Shown: one piece after another, positions 24,315-32,536 of the stretch | Numbering within the stretch: position 1 is the stretch's first letter | How the letters are laid out: the number at the start of each line of letters is the position of its first letter | Source of the DNA: Achromobacter xylosoxidans | GTDB lineage: Bacteria; Pseudomonadota; Gammaproteobacteria; Burkholderiales; Burkholderiaceae_B | NCBI RefSeq assembly: GCF_002192695.1 | Contig: NZ_MTLG01000083.1 | Coordinates: 116,723-180,722 of the forward strand | Length of the DNA stretch: 64,000 bases | Reading direction: 5' to 3' | Made by a program: the position numbers and the translations under genes | The notes under the pieces: generated by a model | What the model was told of the DNA's origin: nothing | Seen by the model: the letters and a program-made list of their open reading frames with translations, nothing else | Database searches by the model: none

Positions 24315-25799
24315 TCAGGCGGCCTGCTTCTCGGCGCTGTGCGGAAAGAAGATGGCCCGGCTCGGATCGAAGCCGTAGCGGTGCTCGAACTCAGTCGCGT
24401 CCGCGGCCAGCGCCAGCACCGAATCCAGGATGAAATCGGCCTTTTCGTCAGGCAGCAGCACGCTGAAGTTCAGGCGGATGAAACCCGGCTTTTCCATCTC
24501 GCGGCCATCCAGGATGGCCTGGCGCATCTGCTGCGACTCATCCGCGCCGATATCCAGCAGGCGATGCACATAGGGCCCTGCGCAAGCGCAGCCGCCGCGC
24601 GCCTGGATGCCGAAGCGGTCGCTCAGCATGCGCGTCACCAGTTGCTGGTGCACGAAACCGCCGCGGCCGTTGCGCACCCGGAACGAAAAGATCGGCAGGC
24701 GTGCCGCCGTCAGCGAACCCAGCAGCTCCAACTGCTCGGCGCCCTGCCATCTGGCCAGCGCGCGCTCCACGAAGTGTTGATTGCGCTGGCGCATGAACTC
24801 GGCGCCCAGGGCTTCCTTCACCAGCAGCACCAGCGCGGCGCGGATATCGCCCACCACATTGGGCGTGCCCGCTTCCTCGCGCGCTTCCAGGCTGCCGCTG
24901 TAGTCGTGGCCCGCGGGCGAAACAAAGCGCACCGTGCCGCCGCCGGGCCAGGTGGGCTTGGTGTCCAGCACCGCGTCGCGGCGCACGATCAGCACGCCAG
25001 ACGCGCCCGGGCCGCCGATGAACTTGTGCGGCGAAAAAACAATCGCGTCGATCGCCGCATCGGCGGCGGGCGTCATCCGGATCGGCAGATAGGGCGCGCC
25101 GCCGGCATAGTCCCACAGCATCTTGGCGCCCGCGGCCTTGACGCGCCGGGTCACCGTCGCCACGTCCGCCACGATGCCCGTCACGTTCGAAGCCGCCGAC
25201 AGCGCGCAGACGACCAGCGCGCCCTCCCCGGCTTGCAGCGCCGCGTCCAGCTGCGCCAGGTCGGGGCCGCCTTCCGGGCTTTCCGCCAGCTCGACGATTT
25301 CGGCGCCGCATTCGCGCCAAGGCAGGATGTTGGAATGGTGTTCGTAGGGGCCGATGATGACGCGCACCTTGCGGCCCGCGGCGATGGCCTCGCGCACGCC
25401 GAACAGATGCACCAGCCGGTTGATCCCCGCCGTCGCGCCCGACCCCGCAAAAATCACGGCGTGTTCGTCGCCCGCGCCGCAGCACCGCGCAATCGCCGCG
25501 CGCGCCTCGCGGCGCAGGCGGGTAATGAAGCCGCCGCAGTACGACGCCTCGGTATGCGAGTTGGCGTAATACGGCAGCACCTGCTCAAGAATGAAACGCT
25601 CGACCTGCATCAGCGCCCGGCCGGACGCCACGTAATCGGCGTACACCAGCGGCTTGACGCCGTAGGGACCTTCGACCTCCGCATCCTTGCCGATCAGCCC
25701 GTCAGCCAGCGCCGCGGCGACGTCTTCCGTCTTCAGGCTTTCTTGAAATTGCTGCAACGGCGTGATCTTGGCGGGAGTCGTTTGGGTAGGCGTATTCAT
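24315..25799 (-). CDS. Class V aminotransferase / cysteine desulfurase-like PLP enzyme
   Basis: 494 residues, fold-type I PLP enzyme. The PLP lysine is in VFSPHKFIGGPGASG (about residue 238); YEHHSNILPWRECGAE and GTPNVVGDIRAALVLL are the substrate-loop and phosphate-binding regions of class V enzymes. A GGCACAGPYVHRLL motif near the C-terminus resembles the active-site Cys loop of desulfurases, but length and sequence fit a separate group of uncharacterised class V enzymes. Divergent from an Lrp-type regulator 108 bases away, which probably controls it. Confidence 0.85.
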   Translation of the reverse strand: MNTPTQTTPAKITPLQQFQESLKTEDVAAALADGLIGKDAEVEGPYGVKPLVYADYVASGRALMQVERFILEQVLPYYANSHTEASYCGGFITRLRREARAAIARCCGAGDEHAVIFAGSGATAGINRLVHLFGVREAIAAGRKVRVIIGPYEHHSNILPWRECGAEIVELAESPEGGPDLAQLDAALQAGEGALVVCALSAASNVTGIVADVATVTRRVKAAGAKMLWDYAGGAPYLPIRMTPAADAAIDAIVFSPHKFIGGPGASGVLIVRRDAVLDTKPTWPGGGTVRFVSPAGHDYSGSLEAREEAGTPNVVGDIRAALVLLVKEALGAEFMRQRNQHFVERALARWQGAEQLELLGSLTAARLPIFSFRVRNGRGGFVHQQLVTRMLSDRFGIQARGGCACAGPYVHRLLDIGADESQQMRQAILDGREMEKPGFIRLNFSVLLPDEKADFILDSVLALAADATEFEHRYGFDPSRAIFFPHSAEKQAA

Positions 25800-25892
25800 G
25801 TCGGGGATGTTCCTGGGCACACCGAAATATCATACGATGGAAAGAAATTTGAAACCTCACCTAAATTTTGCCTAAAACCACATAAATTGGGT

Positions 25893-25910
25893 CATTTGAT
25901 CTTTCAAATG
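25893..25910. promoter_or_regulatory. Perfect palindrome overlapping the Lrp start codon
   Basis: CATTTGA-TCTT-TCAAATG is a perfect inverted repeat with 7-base arms; its right arm contains the ATG of the regulator. Lies in an AT-rich 108-base divergent gap and is a good autoregulatory Lrp/AsnC site. Confidence 0.6.
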
Positions 25911-26381
25911 GAAAAAATAGACAAATTTGATCTGAATATCATCTCCTGCCTGCAAAAGGACGGCGCGCTGTCGCAGCGCGAGCTGGCCGATCGCGTCGGC
26001 CTGTCGCAAAACGCCTGCTGGCGCCGGCTGCAGCGCCTGAATGCCTGCGGCATCATTCGCGGCACCCGGGCCGAGGTCAATCTGGTCGAACTGGGGCTGG
26101 ACCTGACGGTATTCGTGATGATCCGCACCAGCCATCACGCCAAGGCCTGGGCCGACGGCTTTCGCCAGCACGTGGGACGCCTGCCCGAAGTGACCGAGTT
26201 CTACCGCATCGGCGGGGACTGGGACTACCTCATCAAGGTGGTCTGCCGCGGCATGGCCGGGTACGACCGCTTCTATCAGAAGCTGATCACGGATTTCGAG
26301 CTGTCGACGGTGACAGGGTTCTTCAGCATGGAGGCCATCATCGAGAACCGGCCGCCGGATCTAGGGGGATTGGAGGGGTAA
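25908..26381 (+). CDS. Lrp/AsnC-family transcriptional regulator
   Basis: 157 residues. N-terminal winged helix (DKFDLNIISCLQKDGALSQRELADRVGLSQNACWRRLQRLNACGII) and C-terminal RAM ligand domain (VTEFYRIGGDWDYLIKVVCRGMAGYDRFYQKLI). Length and domain order are canonical. It probably senses an amino acid and governs the divergent PLP enzyme and itself. Confidence 0.93.
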   Translation: MEKIDKFDLNIISCLQKDGALSQRELADRVGLSQNACWRRLQRLNACGIIRGTRAEVNLVELGLDLTVFVMIRTSHHAKAWADGFRQHVGRLPEVTEFYRIGGDWDYLIKVVCRGMAGYDRFYQKLITDFELSTVTGFFSMEAIIENRPPDLGGLEG

Positions 26382-26586
26382 TGCCTGCGGGCATGGCGCA
26401 TGGCGCATGATCCATGCCGACATGACAAACCCGTGACGCCAGGACGATCGGATTTGTAATTCCAATGACCGCGGATTGTCGGGCGGCGGCCTGCACACTG
26501 GCCCTGCCTATCCGCCAGAAGACATGGTTTCCGTGGCTTCCGGTCGATATGACGCATATCGATCTTCCCTGCTCACGGAGTCCCCC

Positions 26587-27744
26587 ATGAAAAAGCTATA
26601 CGCCGCGGCGGCCGCCACGGCACTGTCCGGCGCCGCCTATGCGCAGTCCTCTTCCGTCACGCTCTATGGCTTGATCGACACCGGCATTGGTTACGCCAAC
26701 GTCGACGGCGCCTACACCGATCCCGCCACCGGCAGCCGCACCCGCGTCGACAGCAGCCGCATCGGATCCACCACCGGCACCACCGCGGGTTCGCGCTGGG
26801 GCCTGCGCGGCAAGGAAGACCTGGGCGACGGCCTGTATGCGCTCTTCCAGCTGGAGTCCGGCTACGACAGCCGCAACGGCAACTCGCTGCAAAGCGGCCG
26901 CCTGTTCGGCCGCGAAGCCACCGTGGGCCTGGGCAGCGCCGACTGGGGCGAAGTCCGCCTGGGCCGGCAATACAACGTCGCCGCGCGTTACTTCACCGGC
27001 ATGTTCGGCTCGTCGTTCGGCGGCGGCTTCAATCAATTGAACACCGGCGCGGGCCTGGGCTTCAGCTCGGCCTACTTCGTGCGCTACGACAACCTGGTCG
27101 TCTATGAAACCCCGTCGATGGGCGGCTTCAAGGGCGCCGTCGGCTACGCCTTCAACGCCGACGACCGCCGCCTGGCCCAGACCGGTTTCGCCACCGCCGA
27201 CAACACCCGCGCCATCACGGCCGGCCTGCGCTACGACAACGGTCCCGTCATGGGCTTTGCCACCTACGACCAGCTCAATGCCTCGAACAAGCTGAGCCCA
27301 AGCCAGACCGACGCCACGCCGCGCTCCTACATCGTCGGCGGCTCCTACGACTTCGAGGTCGTCAAGCTGGCCCTGGCCTACAACCGCACGACCGATGGCT
27401 GGTTCGCCGGCAAAGGCTTCCCCAATGGCGGCAGCATCGGCGGCTTCACCGGCACGCCGTCCTACGCCTTCGTCAAGGGCTTCCGCTCCAACGCCTACAT
27501 GCTGGCGCTGGCCGCGCCGGTCGGCAAATCCGGCGGCGCGTTCGCATCGTGGCAGCGCGCCGATGCCAACAACAAGCTGCTCACGGGCGGCGATGCCACC
27601 AGCAACACCTACAGCCTGGGCTACAACTACAACCTGTCCAAGCGAACCGACCTGTATGCAGTGGCGTCCTACACCACCAACTGGGCGTTCCTGGACAACG
27701 TCAAGGCGACCGAAGTGAACATGGGCATCCGCCACCGGTTCTAG
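26587..27744 (+). CDS. General outer-membrane porin (Bordetella-type, Gram-negative porin family)
   Basis: 385 residues. Cleavable signal peptide (MKKLYAAAAATALSGAAYAQ), first strand SSVTLYGLIDTGIGY, and terminal IRHRF with C-terminal Phe define a 16-strand trimeric porin of the betaproteobacterial type. SRWGLRGKEDLGDGLYALFQLESGY is the conserved second strand pair. CGGAG lies 8 bases before the ATG at 26587. Ends with a strong terminator; monocistronic. Confidence 0.95.
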   Translation: MKKLYAAAAATALSGAAYAQSSSVTLYGLIDTGIGYANVDGAYTDPATGSRTRVDSSRIGSTTGTTAGSRWGLRGKEDLGDGLYALFQLESGYDSRNGNSLQSGRLFGREATVGLGSADWGEVRLGRQYNVAARYFTGMFGSSFGGGFNQLNTGAGLGFSSAYFVRYDNLVVYETPSMGGFKGAVGYAFNADDRRLAQTGFATADNTRAITAGLRYDNGPVMGFATYDQLNASNKLSPSQTDATPRSYIVGGSYDFEVVKLALAYNRTTDGWFAGKGFPNGGSIGGFTGTPSYAFVKGFRSNAYMLALAAPVGKSGGAFASWQRADANNKLLTGGDATSNTYSLGYNYNLSKRTDLYAVASYTTNWAFLDNVKATEVNMGIRHRF

Positions 27745-27823
27745 CGCACGCTTTCACAAGACGCTGCATGCAGGGAGTCCCTTGATCGCGCCCTCCTCCG
27801 CGAAGGGAAGGCCAGATGATCGC

Positions 27824-27852
27824 CGCGCGCCTTTCCGGCGCGCGCTTTTTTT
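27824..27852 (+). terminator. Rho-independent terminator of the porin gene
   Basis: CGCGCGCC (27824-27831) pairs with GGCGCGCG (27837-27844) around TTTCC and is followed by CTTTTTTT, about 80 bases after the porin stop. Confidence 0.88.
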
Positions 27853-27894
27853 GACGCCGCGCGGCTGCCGGCCGCGCATGAAGGCTTGTGCCGA

Positions 27895-28257
27895 TCACAA
27901 AGGACCCGCCGCCAGCATATAGCTGCCGCCTCGTATTGTATGCAGCAGCTTGGGCCCCGGGCCTGCGTCCACTTTCTTGCGCAGCCTGCGCATCGCGACC
28001 GCAACCGCATGCGACTTGAAATTGCGCTTGTCGTGGATATGCAGCTTCATTTTCCAGACCTGCTCGGCCAGCTCCCATCCCACGCACACGACCCCGGGCC
28101 GCTGCATCAGAAAGGCCAGCAAACCGAATTCCTTGGGCGTGAGCGGCAGGAACTGCCGGTCGCGGTAGGCGCGGCAACGCAACAAGTCCAGCTCCAGATC
28201 GGCAAGCTGCAACCTGGGACTGGACTCGGGGGGATTGATCACGGAGGATTCAGCCAC
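27895..28257 (-). CDS. Stand-alone OmpR-type DNA-binding domain protein
   Basis: 120 residues consisting almost only of an OmpR/PhoB winged helix (LPLTPKEFGLLAFLMQRPG, then AVAMRRLRKKVDAG and the terminal wing IRGGSYML). There is no receiver domain and therefore no phosphorylation site; similar one-domain proteins exist in Bordetella. Start is GTG at 28257 with AGGAG 9 bases upstream. Possible regulator of the adjacent porin (inference from position only). Confidence 0.8.
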   Translation of the reverse strand: MAESSVINPPESSPRLQLADLELDLLRCRAYRDRQFLPLTPKEFGLLAFLMQRPGVVCVGWELAEQVWKMKLHIHDKRNFKSHAVAVAMRRLRKKVDAGPGPKLLHTIRGGSYMLAAGPL

Positions 28258-28283
28258 GCCGGGCGCTCCTGCCCCGCGGGCGG

Positions 28284-28592
28284 CTATCGCCGCGACGCGT
28301 TCTGGCGTTGCACTTCAGCCTGGTACTCCGGCCCCGAACGCAGGCGGAAGTACTCCGTAAATGCCGCCCTGTACTCCGGACTGTAGATGTCCGGCGTCTC
28401 TTCGCCACGCCAGAACCGGTCCACGCCCGCGCGCTTCCATAGCGCCAAATCGGCCAGCACTTCGGCGCGCGTCAACGACGGACCATAGGGGTTGGCCAAA
28501 CCAGCGGGCGGCGGCGCGGACTGCGCCAGCGCCGTGCCGGTGGCGGCGGCCGACAGCGCCAGGATCAATGCGGCTTTGCGGATCATCTGCAT
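28284..28592 (-). CDS. DUF4148 family periplasmic protein
   Basis: 102 residues: signal peptide ending ALAQ, then LTRAEVLADLALWKRAGVDRFWRGEETPDIYSPEYRAAFTEYFRLRSGPEY, the DUF4148 pattern, which is common and often multi-copy in Burkholderiales. Function unknown. AGGA 8 bases upstream of the ATG at 28592. Lies 26 bases before the winged-helix gene on the same strand. Confidence 0.85.
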   Translation of the reverse strand: MQMIRKAALILALSAAATGTALAQSAPPPAGLANPYGPSLTRAEVLADLALWKRAGVDRFWRGEETPDIYSPEYRAAFTEYFRLRSGPEYQAEVQRQNASRR

Positions 28593-28719
28593 GCTTGTTT
28601 CCTATGTATCGTGGAGGGGACTGCACGATCAAATTCTAGGAAGGCGATGCAGACAGAAAGCGGATAGCGGGATTACGTTTTTGAAATGGCGGACCGCGGA
28701 CGCGTGGCCCGCGATGCCG

Positions 28720-29382
28720 CTACCAAGCCAGGCCCTGCTCAGCGAATCCCAGGCGCCGCGGCCTCAAGAACACATAGCAATGCTGGAATCCATCCGCCAC
28801 GACGTGGCGCGCGCCCGTCGTCCCCGCGATACCGGGCTCGAATGTCTTGAAAACCTGAAACCCCTTGGCCTGCTCGACCACGAAACTCAGGCGCTCCGGT
28901 TTGTCGTTGTAGCCAAGCACCAGCATCCCATCGTCGGCCAGAACACGATGGCATTCAAACATCAGCTGATTGAATGCTTCTTCCGTATCCAGGCCGAAGC
29001 CGATCAGCCCATTGGCGAACACCACGTCAAAGCTATGGGGCGGATAGTAGGCAGACAGCTCAGTCGCGGAACCCACCACGTGCCTGTTGGGCTGACCGTA
29101 CACGGCGTTGCGCGGATTCAGGTCTATCGAATAGAAATCCAGATCCAGCAGCCGGTCGTAGTGCCAGTTGTGCTTATCCAGCCCGATGAAAAGACATCTG
29201 GCCGCTGGAGCCGCGATGCCGCGCCGGAAATGCTCATTGACGTAGTCGAAGACCTCTTGCTCCATGAACATCCTGCTGGGCACGCGCAGCCGGAAATCGG
29301 CGCCCAACATTCTCAAAAGGCCCGGAGAAACCCGGAAAACAGCGCGCTTCAGCGCGTAAGTTATTTTTTTAATGAACCTCAT
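28720..29382 (-). CDS. Class I SAM-dependent methyltransferase-like protein
   Basis: 220 residues. Weak but recognisable methyltransferase fold: CLFIGLDKHNWHYDRLL (motif I region), FYSIDLNP (motif II) and FDVVFANGLIGFGLDTEEAFNQLMFECHRVLADDGMLVLGYND (motifs IV-V). The N-terminal 60 residues are basic and may be membrane-associated. Substrate unknown; relatives often sit with cell-surface polysaccharide genes. A partial duplicate lies at 29721-30006. Confidence 0.75.
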   Translation of the reverse strand: MRFIKKITYALKRAVFRVSPGLLRMLGADFRLRVPSRMFMEQEVFDYVNEHFRRGIAAPAARCLFIGLDKHNWHYDRLLDLDFYSIDLNPRNAVYGQPNRHVVGSATELSAYYPPHSFDVVFANGLIGFGLDTEEAFNQLMFECHRVLADDGMLVLGYNDKPERLSFVVEQAKGFQVFKTFEPGIAGTTGARHVVADGFQHCYVFLRPRRLGFAEQGLAW

Positions 29383-29526
29383 GATCCCCAAGATCTCAAA
29401 AACCCGAAAAACGCCAGGCCTGCTACCGGCATTCCCGCCGGCCAGCCGTCGCGCTTTCAAATTTTATTTTTGGGAAAGATTCTTTATCCGGAGTTTTTCT
29501 GAATTGGTAATTACTTTTTCTTGTGA

Positions 29527-29578
29527 CGCGGCCACAGAAAGACATAGCGATGCTGGAATCCAGCTCGCCATGGCGCGT
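29527..29578 (-). pseudogene. Third, tiny remnant of the methyltransferase 3-prime region
   Basis: About 50 bases containing ACATAGCGATGCTGGAATCC match the region near 28770-28795 of the intact gene and 29780-29800 of the broken copy. It runs straight into the palindromic hairpin at 29589. Suggests an earlier extra copy that was deleted down to a stub. Confidence 0.55.
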
Positions 29579-29588
29579 GAGTTTCCAA

Positions 29589-29641
29589 AAAAAGTGTCCG
29601 ACTACATTTTCAGCTGAAGAAAATTTCGTCGGACACTTTTT
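29589..29641. repeat. GTAG-type palindromic hairpin (variant)
   Basis: Arms AAAAAGTGTCCGAC... (29589-29611) and the reverse ...GTCGGACACTTTTT (29619-29641), 23 bases each with a few mismatches. It is a diverged member of the hairpin family concentrated between 29.6 and 34.2 kb. Confidence 0.75.
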
Positions 29642-29720
29642 AGGCAGGCGATGCAGACAGAAAGCCAATAGCGGGATTACGTTTTCGAAATAGCGGGCGG
29701 CTCTGAGCGGCCGTCCCCAG

Positions 29721-30006
29721 CTATGCCGCCGCCAGGTCCATGCCCAGTTCACCCAGCCCCAGGCGCCGAGGCCGCAAGAACACATAGCGATGCTTGAACC
29801 CATCCGCTACGACGTGGCTCGCGCCCGTCATTCCCGCTATGCCGGGCTCAAACATCTTGAAGACTTGAAAACCCGCGGCCTGCTCAACCTTGAAACCCAG
29901 GCGGTCAGGCTTGTCGTTATAGCCCAGCACCAGCATCCCATCGCTGGTGAGGACACGATGGCATTCAAACATCAACTGATTGAATGCTTCCTCCGTATTG
30001 ACGTGC
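29721..30006 (-). pseudogene. Truncated methyltransferase duplicate
   Basis: Encodes the C-terminal ~95 residues of a paralogue of the 28720-29382 gene (TEEAFNQLMFECHRVL, LGYNDKPDRLGF, FEPGIAGMTGASHVVADGF, YVFLRPRRLGL). The homology stops abruptly at an insertion-sequence end at 30007. The 3-prime flank (29641-29705) also matches 28638-28690, so the duplication extended beyond the gene. Confidence 0.85.
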
Positions 30007-30020
30007 CCCGGGCTAGCTCA
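30007..30020. mobile_element. Solo terminal repeat of an IS3-family element
   Basis: CCCGGGCTAGCTCA is exactly the inverted complement of the left end of the intact element at 30051. Only these 14 bases remain; the base before it already differs. Followed directly by GTCTGACACC, the same sequence that flanks the right end of the intact copy. Confidence 0.75.
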
Positions 30021-30111
30021 GTCTGACACCTTATTTTTATTAATGTAGTCTGAGCTAGCCCGGGTTTTCCGGACACCCGAAGAAGTAGACAATACTTGAA
30101 GGAGGTGTCCC

Positions 30112-30444
30112 ATGGATAAATCCAAACCCGAAGGCAAGCCGCTTGAAGCCAAACGCCAGTATCACAGTCGAGAGTTCAAGATCGAGGCGGTGAGACAACT
30201 GGAGGAAGGCAAGGTCAGCGGCACGCAACTATCGCTGATGCTGGGCGTGAAGCGGTCGATTATTTACCGATGGAAGAAAGAGCTGGCGACACACGGCCCA
30301 GACGTCTCATTTCCCGGTAAAGGCAAGGCTCGCACCGACGAGCAGACCGAGATTCAGCGCCTCAAGCGTCAGTTGGCCGAGGTCACCGAAGAGCGCGATA
30401 TCTTAAAAAAAGCGGCAGCGTACTTTGCGCGGGAACTGCCGTGA
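30112..30444 (+). CDS. IS3-family OrfA (transposase DNA-binding subunit)
   Basis: 110 residues: Lys-rich N-terminus, helix-turn-helix (FKIEAVRQLEEGKVSGTQLSLMLGVKRSIIYRWKKEL, about residues 22-58) and a leucine-zipper-like coiled coil (QTEIQRLKRQLAEVTEERDILKKA). Near its end the run A7G (30405-30412) is a slippery site for -1 frameshifting into OrfB, as in other IS3 elements. AAGGAGG 7 bases upstream of the ATG. Confidence 0.93.
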   Translation: MDKSKPEGKPLEAKRQYHSREFKIEAVRQLEEGKVSGTQLSLMLGVKRSIIYRWKKELATHGPDVSFPGKGKARTDEQTEIQRLKRQLAEVTEERDILKKAAAYFARELP

Positions 30445-31295
30445 GGTACGCCTTTGTGCAGGCTCATCAGCAGCAGTTCCGGGTCGCTCGGTTATGCCGG
30501 GCCTTGCACGTCAGCCGCAGCGGATATTACGACTGGCAACGTCGTGAACCCTCGGCAAGGCAGCAGGAGGACGTCAAGCTGCTCGCGGCCATCGAGCGGA
30601 CCCATCAGACTTGCCGCCAAGCGTATGGCGCGGAGAAGACCTGGCGGGCGCTTAACGCCAGCGGCGTGGCGTGCGGCAAGCATCGCGTCGCAAGGCTGCG
30701 ACGCCAAGCAGGCATCGAGGCGCTGCGCAAGCAGCGGTTCCGTCGGCTGGAGAAGCATTCGCTGCTGGGGCCAGCCCCGAACCATCTGCAACGTCAGTTC
30801 ACCGTGCAATGCCCCAATAAAGTCTGGGTGGGCGACATCACGGTTATACCAACGCGGACTAGCTGGCTATATCTGGCCGTACTGCTGGATCTCTACTCGC
30901 GGTCGGTGATCGGCTGGAGCATGGCCGAGAAGGCTGATCGCAGGTTGTTGATCCATGCACTTCAAATGGCCCTAGCCCGGCGCCGTCCCGATCCCGGACT
31001 AATGCACCACAGCGATCGCGGTGCGCAGTACAGTTCGGCAGAGTACCGGGGCATGCTTAAGGACCACGGCATCATCATCAGCATGAGCGCCAAGGGGGAT
31101 CCCTACGATAATGCCGTGGCAGAGAGCTTCTTCAGCAACTTAAAAAACGAATTAACGCATCACAAGATCTTCCACAGCAGGGAGCATGCGCGGCTGGCGA
31201 TCTTTAACTACATTGAGGTCTTCTATAACCGCCAGCGAATCCACCAGGGGCTAGGTTATCGAACCCCTGCCCAGGTCGAGGCCTCCGTGCCTTAA
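30441..31295 (+). CDS. IS3-family OrfB (DDE transposase catalytic subunit)
   Basis: 284 residues as a separate frame; probably made mainly as an OrfAB fusion by -1 frameshifting at the upstream A7G. The rve integrase core shows Asp in VWVGDITVI, Asp in HHSDRGAQY and Glu in DNAVAESFFSNLK (D,D-35-E). GTGA overlap with orfA. The frame is intact, so the element may still be active. Confidence 0.95.
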   Translation: MRYAFVQAHQQQFRVARLCRALHVSRSGYYDWQRREPSARQQEDVKLLAAIERTHQTCRQAYGAEKTWRALNASGVACGKHRVARLRRQAGIEALRKQRFRRLEKHSLLGPAPNHLQRQFTVQCPNKVWVGDITVIPTRTSWLYLAVLLDLYSRSVIGWSMAEKADRRLLIHALQMALARRRPDPGLMHHSDRGAQYSSAEYRGMLKDHGIIISMSAKGDPYDNAVAESFFSNLKNELTHHKIFHSREHARLAIFNYIEVFYNRQRIHQGLGYRTPAQVEASVP

Positions 31296-31346
31296 CCAAA
31301 ATGTCCGAGAAATCCGGGTCAGCTCAGTCTGACACCTTATTTTCTT

Positions 31347-31699
31347 AAGGCAATCACCGTAGATAACGGAACGGAATTCACGTCTCGGGCGTTGGACGAC
31401 TGGGCATACCGACGCGGCATCAAGCTCGATTACACGCGCCCAGGAAAGCCGACGGATAATGGGCTGATCGAATCGTTCAACGGTCGACTGCGTGATGAAT
31501 TCCTTAACCTGCATGAATTCATCACGCTGCACGACCTGCAGCAAAAACTTCGGGCTTGGCAGGACGACTACAACCATCACCGTCCCCACGGCTCACTCGG
31601 TCATCTGACCCCGCGTGAGTACGTTCAAAAGTGGTCAGTGCAACCAAAAGAGGCAGCCATTCTCCAGTTTTGAACTGTCCAATTTGCGGGGGAAGGTCA
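31347..31699 (+). pseudogene. 3-prime fragment of a second IS3-family transposase (OrfB)
   Basis: Encodes AITVDNGTEFTSRALDDW (second catalytic Asp) and PTDNGLIESFNGRLRDEFLN (Glu) through the terminal QPKEAAILQF stop at 31673; the first half of the protein is missing. A probable right end (CGGGGGAAGGTCA) finishes at 31699. Different subgroup from the intact element. Its 5-prime edge touches the hairpin arm that flanks the intact IS. Confidence 0.88.
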
Positions 31700-31770
31700 C
31701 TTTGTGAACGAACTCTACATCGATTTCGTACTAACCAGGGGGAGCAGGTCAACCAAATTTTCAATTGCTG

Positions 31771-31788
31771 AAAATGTAGTCTGACACC
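31771..31788. repeat. Single arm of the GTAG-type palindromic repeat
   Basis: AAAATGTAGTCTGACACC followed by TTATTT; the opposing arm is degenerate (CAAATTTTC at 31754-31762). Lies between the IS fragment and the Imm52-like gene. Confidence 0.8.
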
Positions 31789-31803
31789 TTATTTCCCATA
31801 TCA

Positions 31804-32532
31804 TTAAATGAGAAAAAAACCATCCGGAAACAATCTTTTAAGCTCAATACGCCGCCGGGCGAACAACTCAAAATCTGCAGCAACGTCCTGGATATTCTCC
31901 GTAACTCTAACCAAATAACCATCACCCATCCTTTCAATAGGGAAGCCCCAATGAAGTATTCTCTCCATATCAACCTTCTCGGCAAATTCATTTCCATAAA
32001 ACATGGCCCAACCGACGTTGGGCACGTCGGGTTTCAGAGCCGCATTGAACGAACCTATCTGAAAGCTCTCATTTACCTCATGCGGACCGAGTTCAGGCTC
32101 CGTGAAGTAGTGGAGCATACCAAGTTGAGGAGGAAAGATCTCACACCACACTTTGAATAACCGAAACCAATTAATCTTGTCACTGAATTTGGAATTTAGA
32201 TGAACTCCACCAGGAACTATTTGATTTCGAAGATTTCTCATGGCGTGGGATATTGATCCGGTGCTTTTAAGGGACTTTCGTCTTTTCCAAGCAAAATTAT
32301 CGAAAAGCTCGGATAGACTGCCATTAGCGCGAATGCATATTTTCTCTGCCCACATTTTTTCAGCGTGCGAATCGCCTTCAAACAACTCTGTCACCTTGTC
32401 AGCATTGTGTGAGACATATTCAGGAGCCAATAAATTCGAGTCAAAACTTAGAGATTCGAGCAGCTTTTTTCCAACATCCCACCCAGCAGTTTCAATTTTG
32501 GTTCTCAGCGAAATCTGGATATATGGCTTCAT
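31804..32532 (-). CDS. Orphan immunity protein, Imm52-like
   Basis: 242 residues, AT-rich compared with the core genome. C-terminal ELFARRRIELKRLFPDGFFLI and the GWAMFYGNEF region resemble the Imm52 family of polymorphic-toxin immunity proteins; this is recognition by pattern and not verified. Context strongly supports immunity: it lies downstream of cdiA in the same orientation and is preceded 4 bases upstream by the stop codon of a truncated toxin tail. Likely a displaced cdiA-CT/cdiI module. Confidence 0.7.
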   Translation of the reverse strand: MKPYIQISLRTKIETAGWDVGKKLLESLSFDSNLLAPEYVSHNADKVTELFEGDSHAEKMWAEKICIRANGSLSELFDNFAWKRRKSLKSTGSISHAMRNLRNQIVPGGVHLNSKFSDKINWFRLFKVWCEIFPPQLGMLHYFTEPELGPHEVNESFQIGSFNAALKPDVPNVGWAMFYGNEFAEKVDMERILHWGFPIERMGDGYLVRVTENIQDVAADFELFARRRIELKRLFPDGFFLI

Positions 32533-32536
32533 AGCG

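Larger units (their letters stand above)
30051..31326 (+). mobile_element. Complete IS3-family insertion sequence
   Basis: 1276 bases bounded by imperfect inverted repeats (left TGAGCTAGCCCGGGTTTTCC, right end reading TGAGCTGACCCGGATTTC on the other strand) and flanked by the 3-base target duplication GTC (30048-30050 and 31327-31329). Contains overlapping orfA and orfB. Removing the element and one GTC rejoins AATGTAGTC and TGACACCTTATTTTC, restoring one arm of the local palindromic repeat. Confidence 0.92.

Noticed and set aside
29372..29617. 81-codon plus-strand frame ending KKVSDYIFS
   Set aside because: Its end is the hairpin-repeat arm and the rest is antisense to the methyltransferase start and stub; no domain or ribosome site.
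30010..30060. tRNA-like GGGCTAGCTCAG and mirrored CTGAGCTAGCCC
   Set aside because: It resembles a tRNA D-arm start, but the sequence is the terminal inverted repeat of an IS3 element; no anticodon or T-arm follows.
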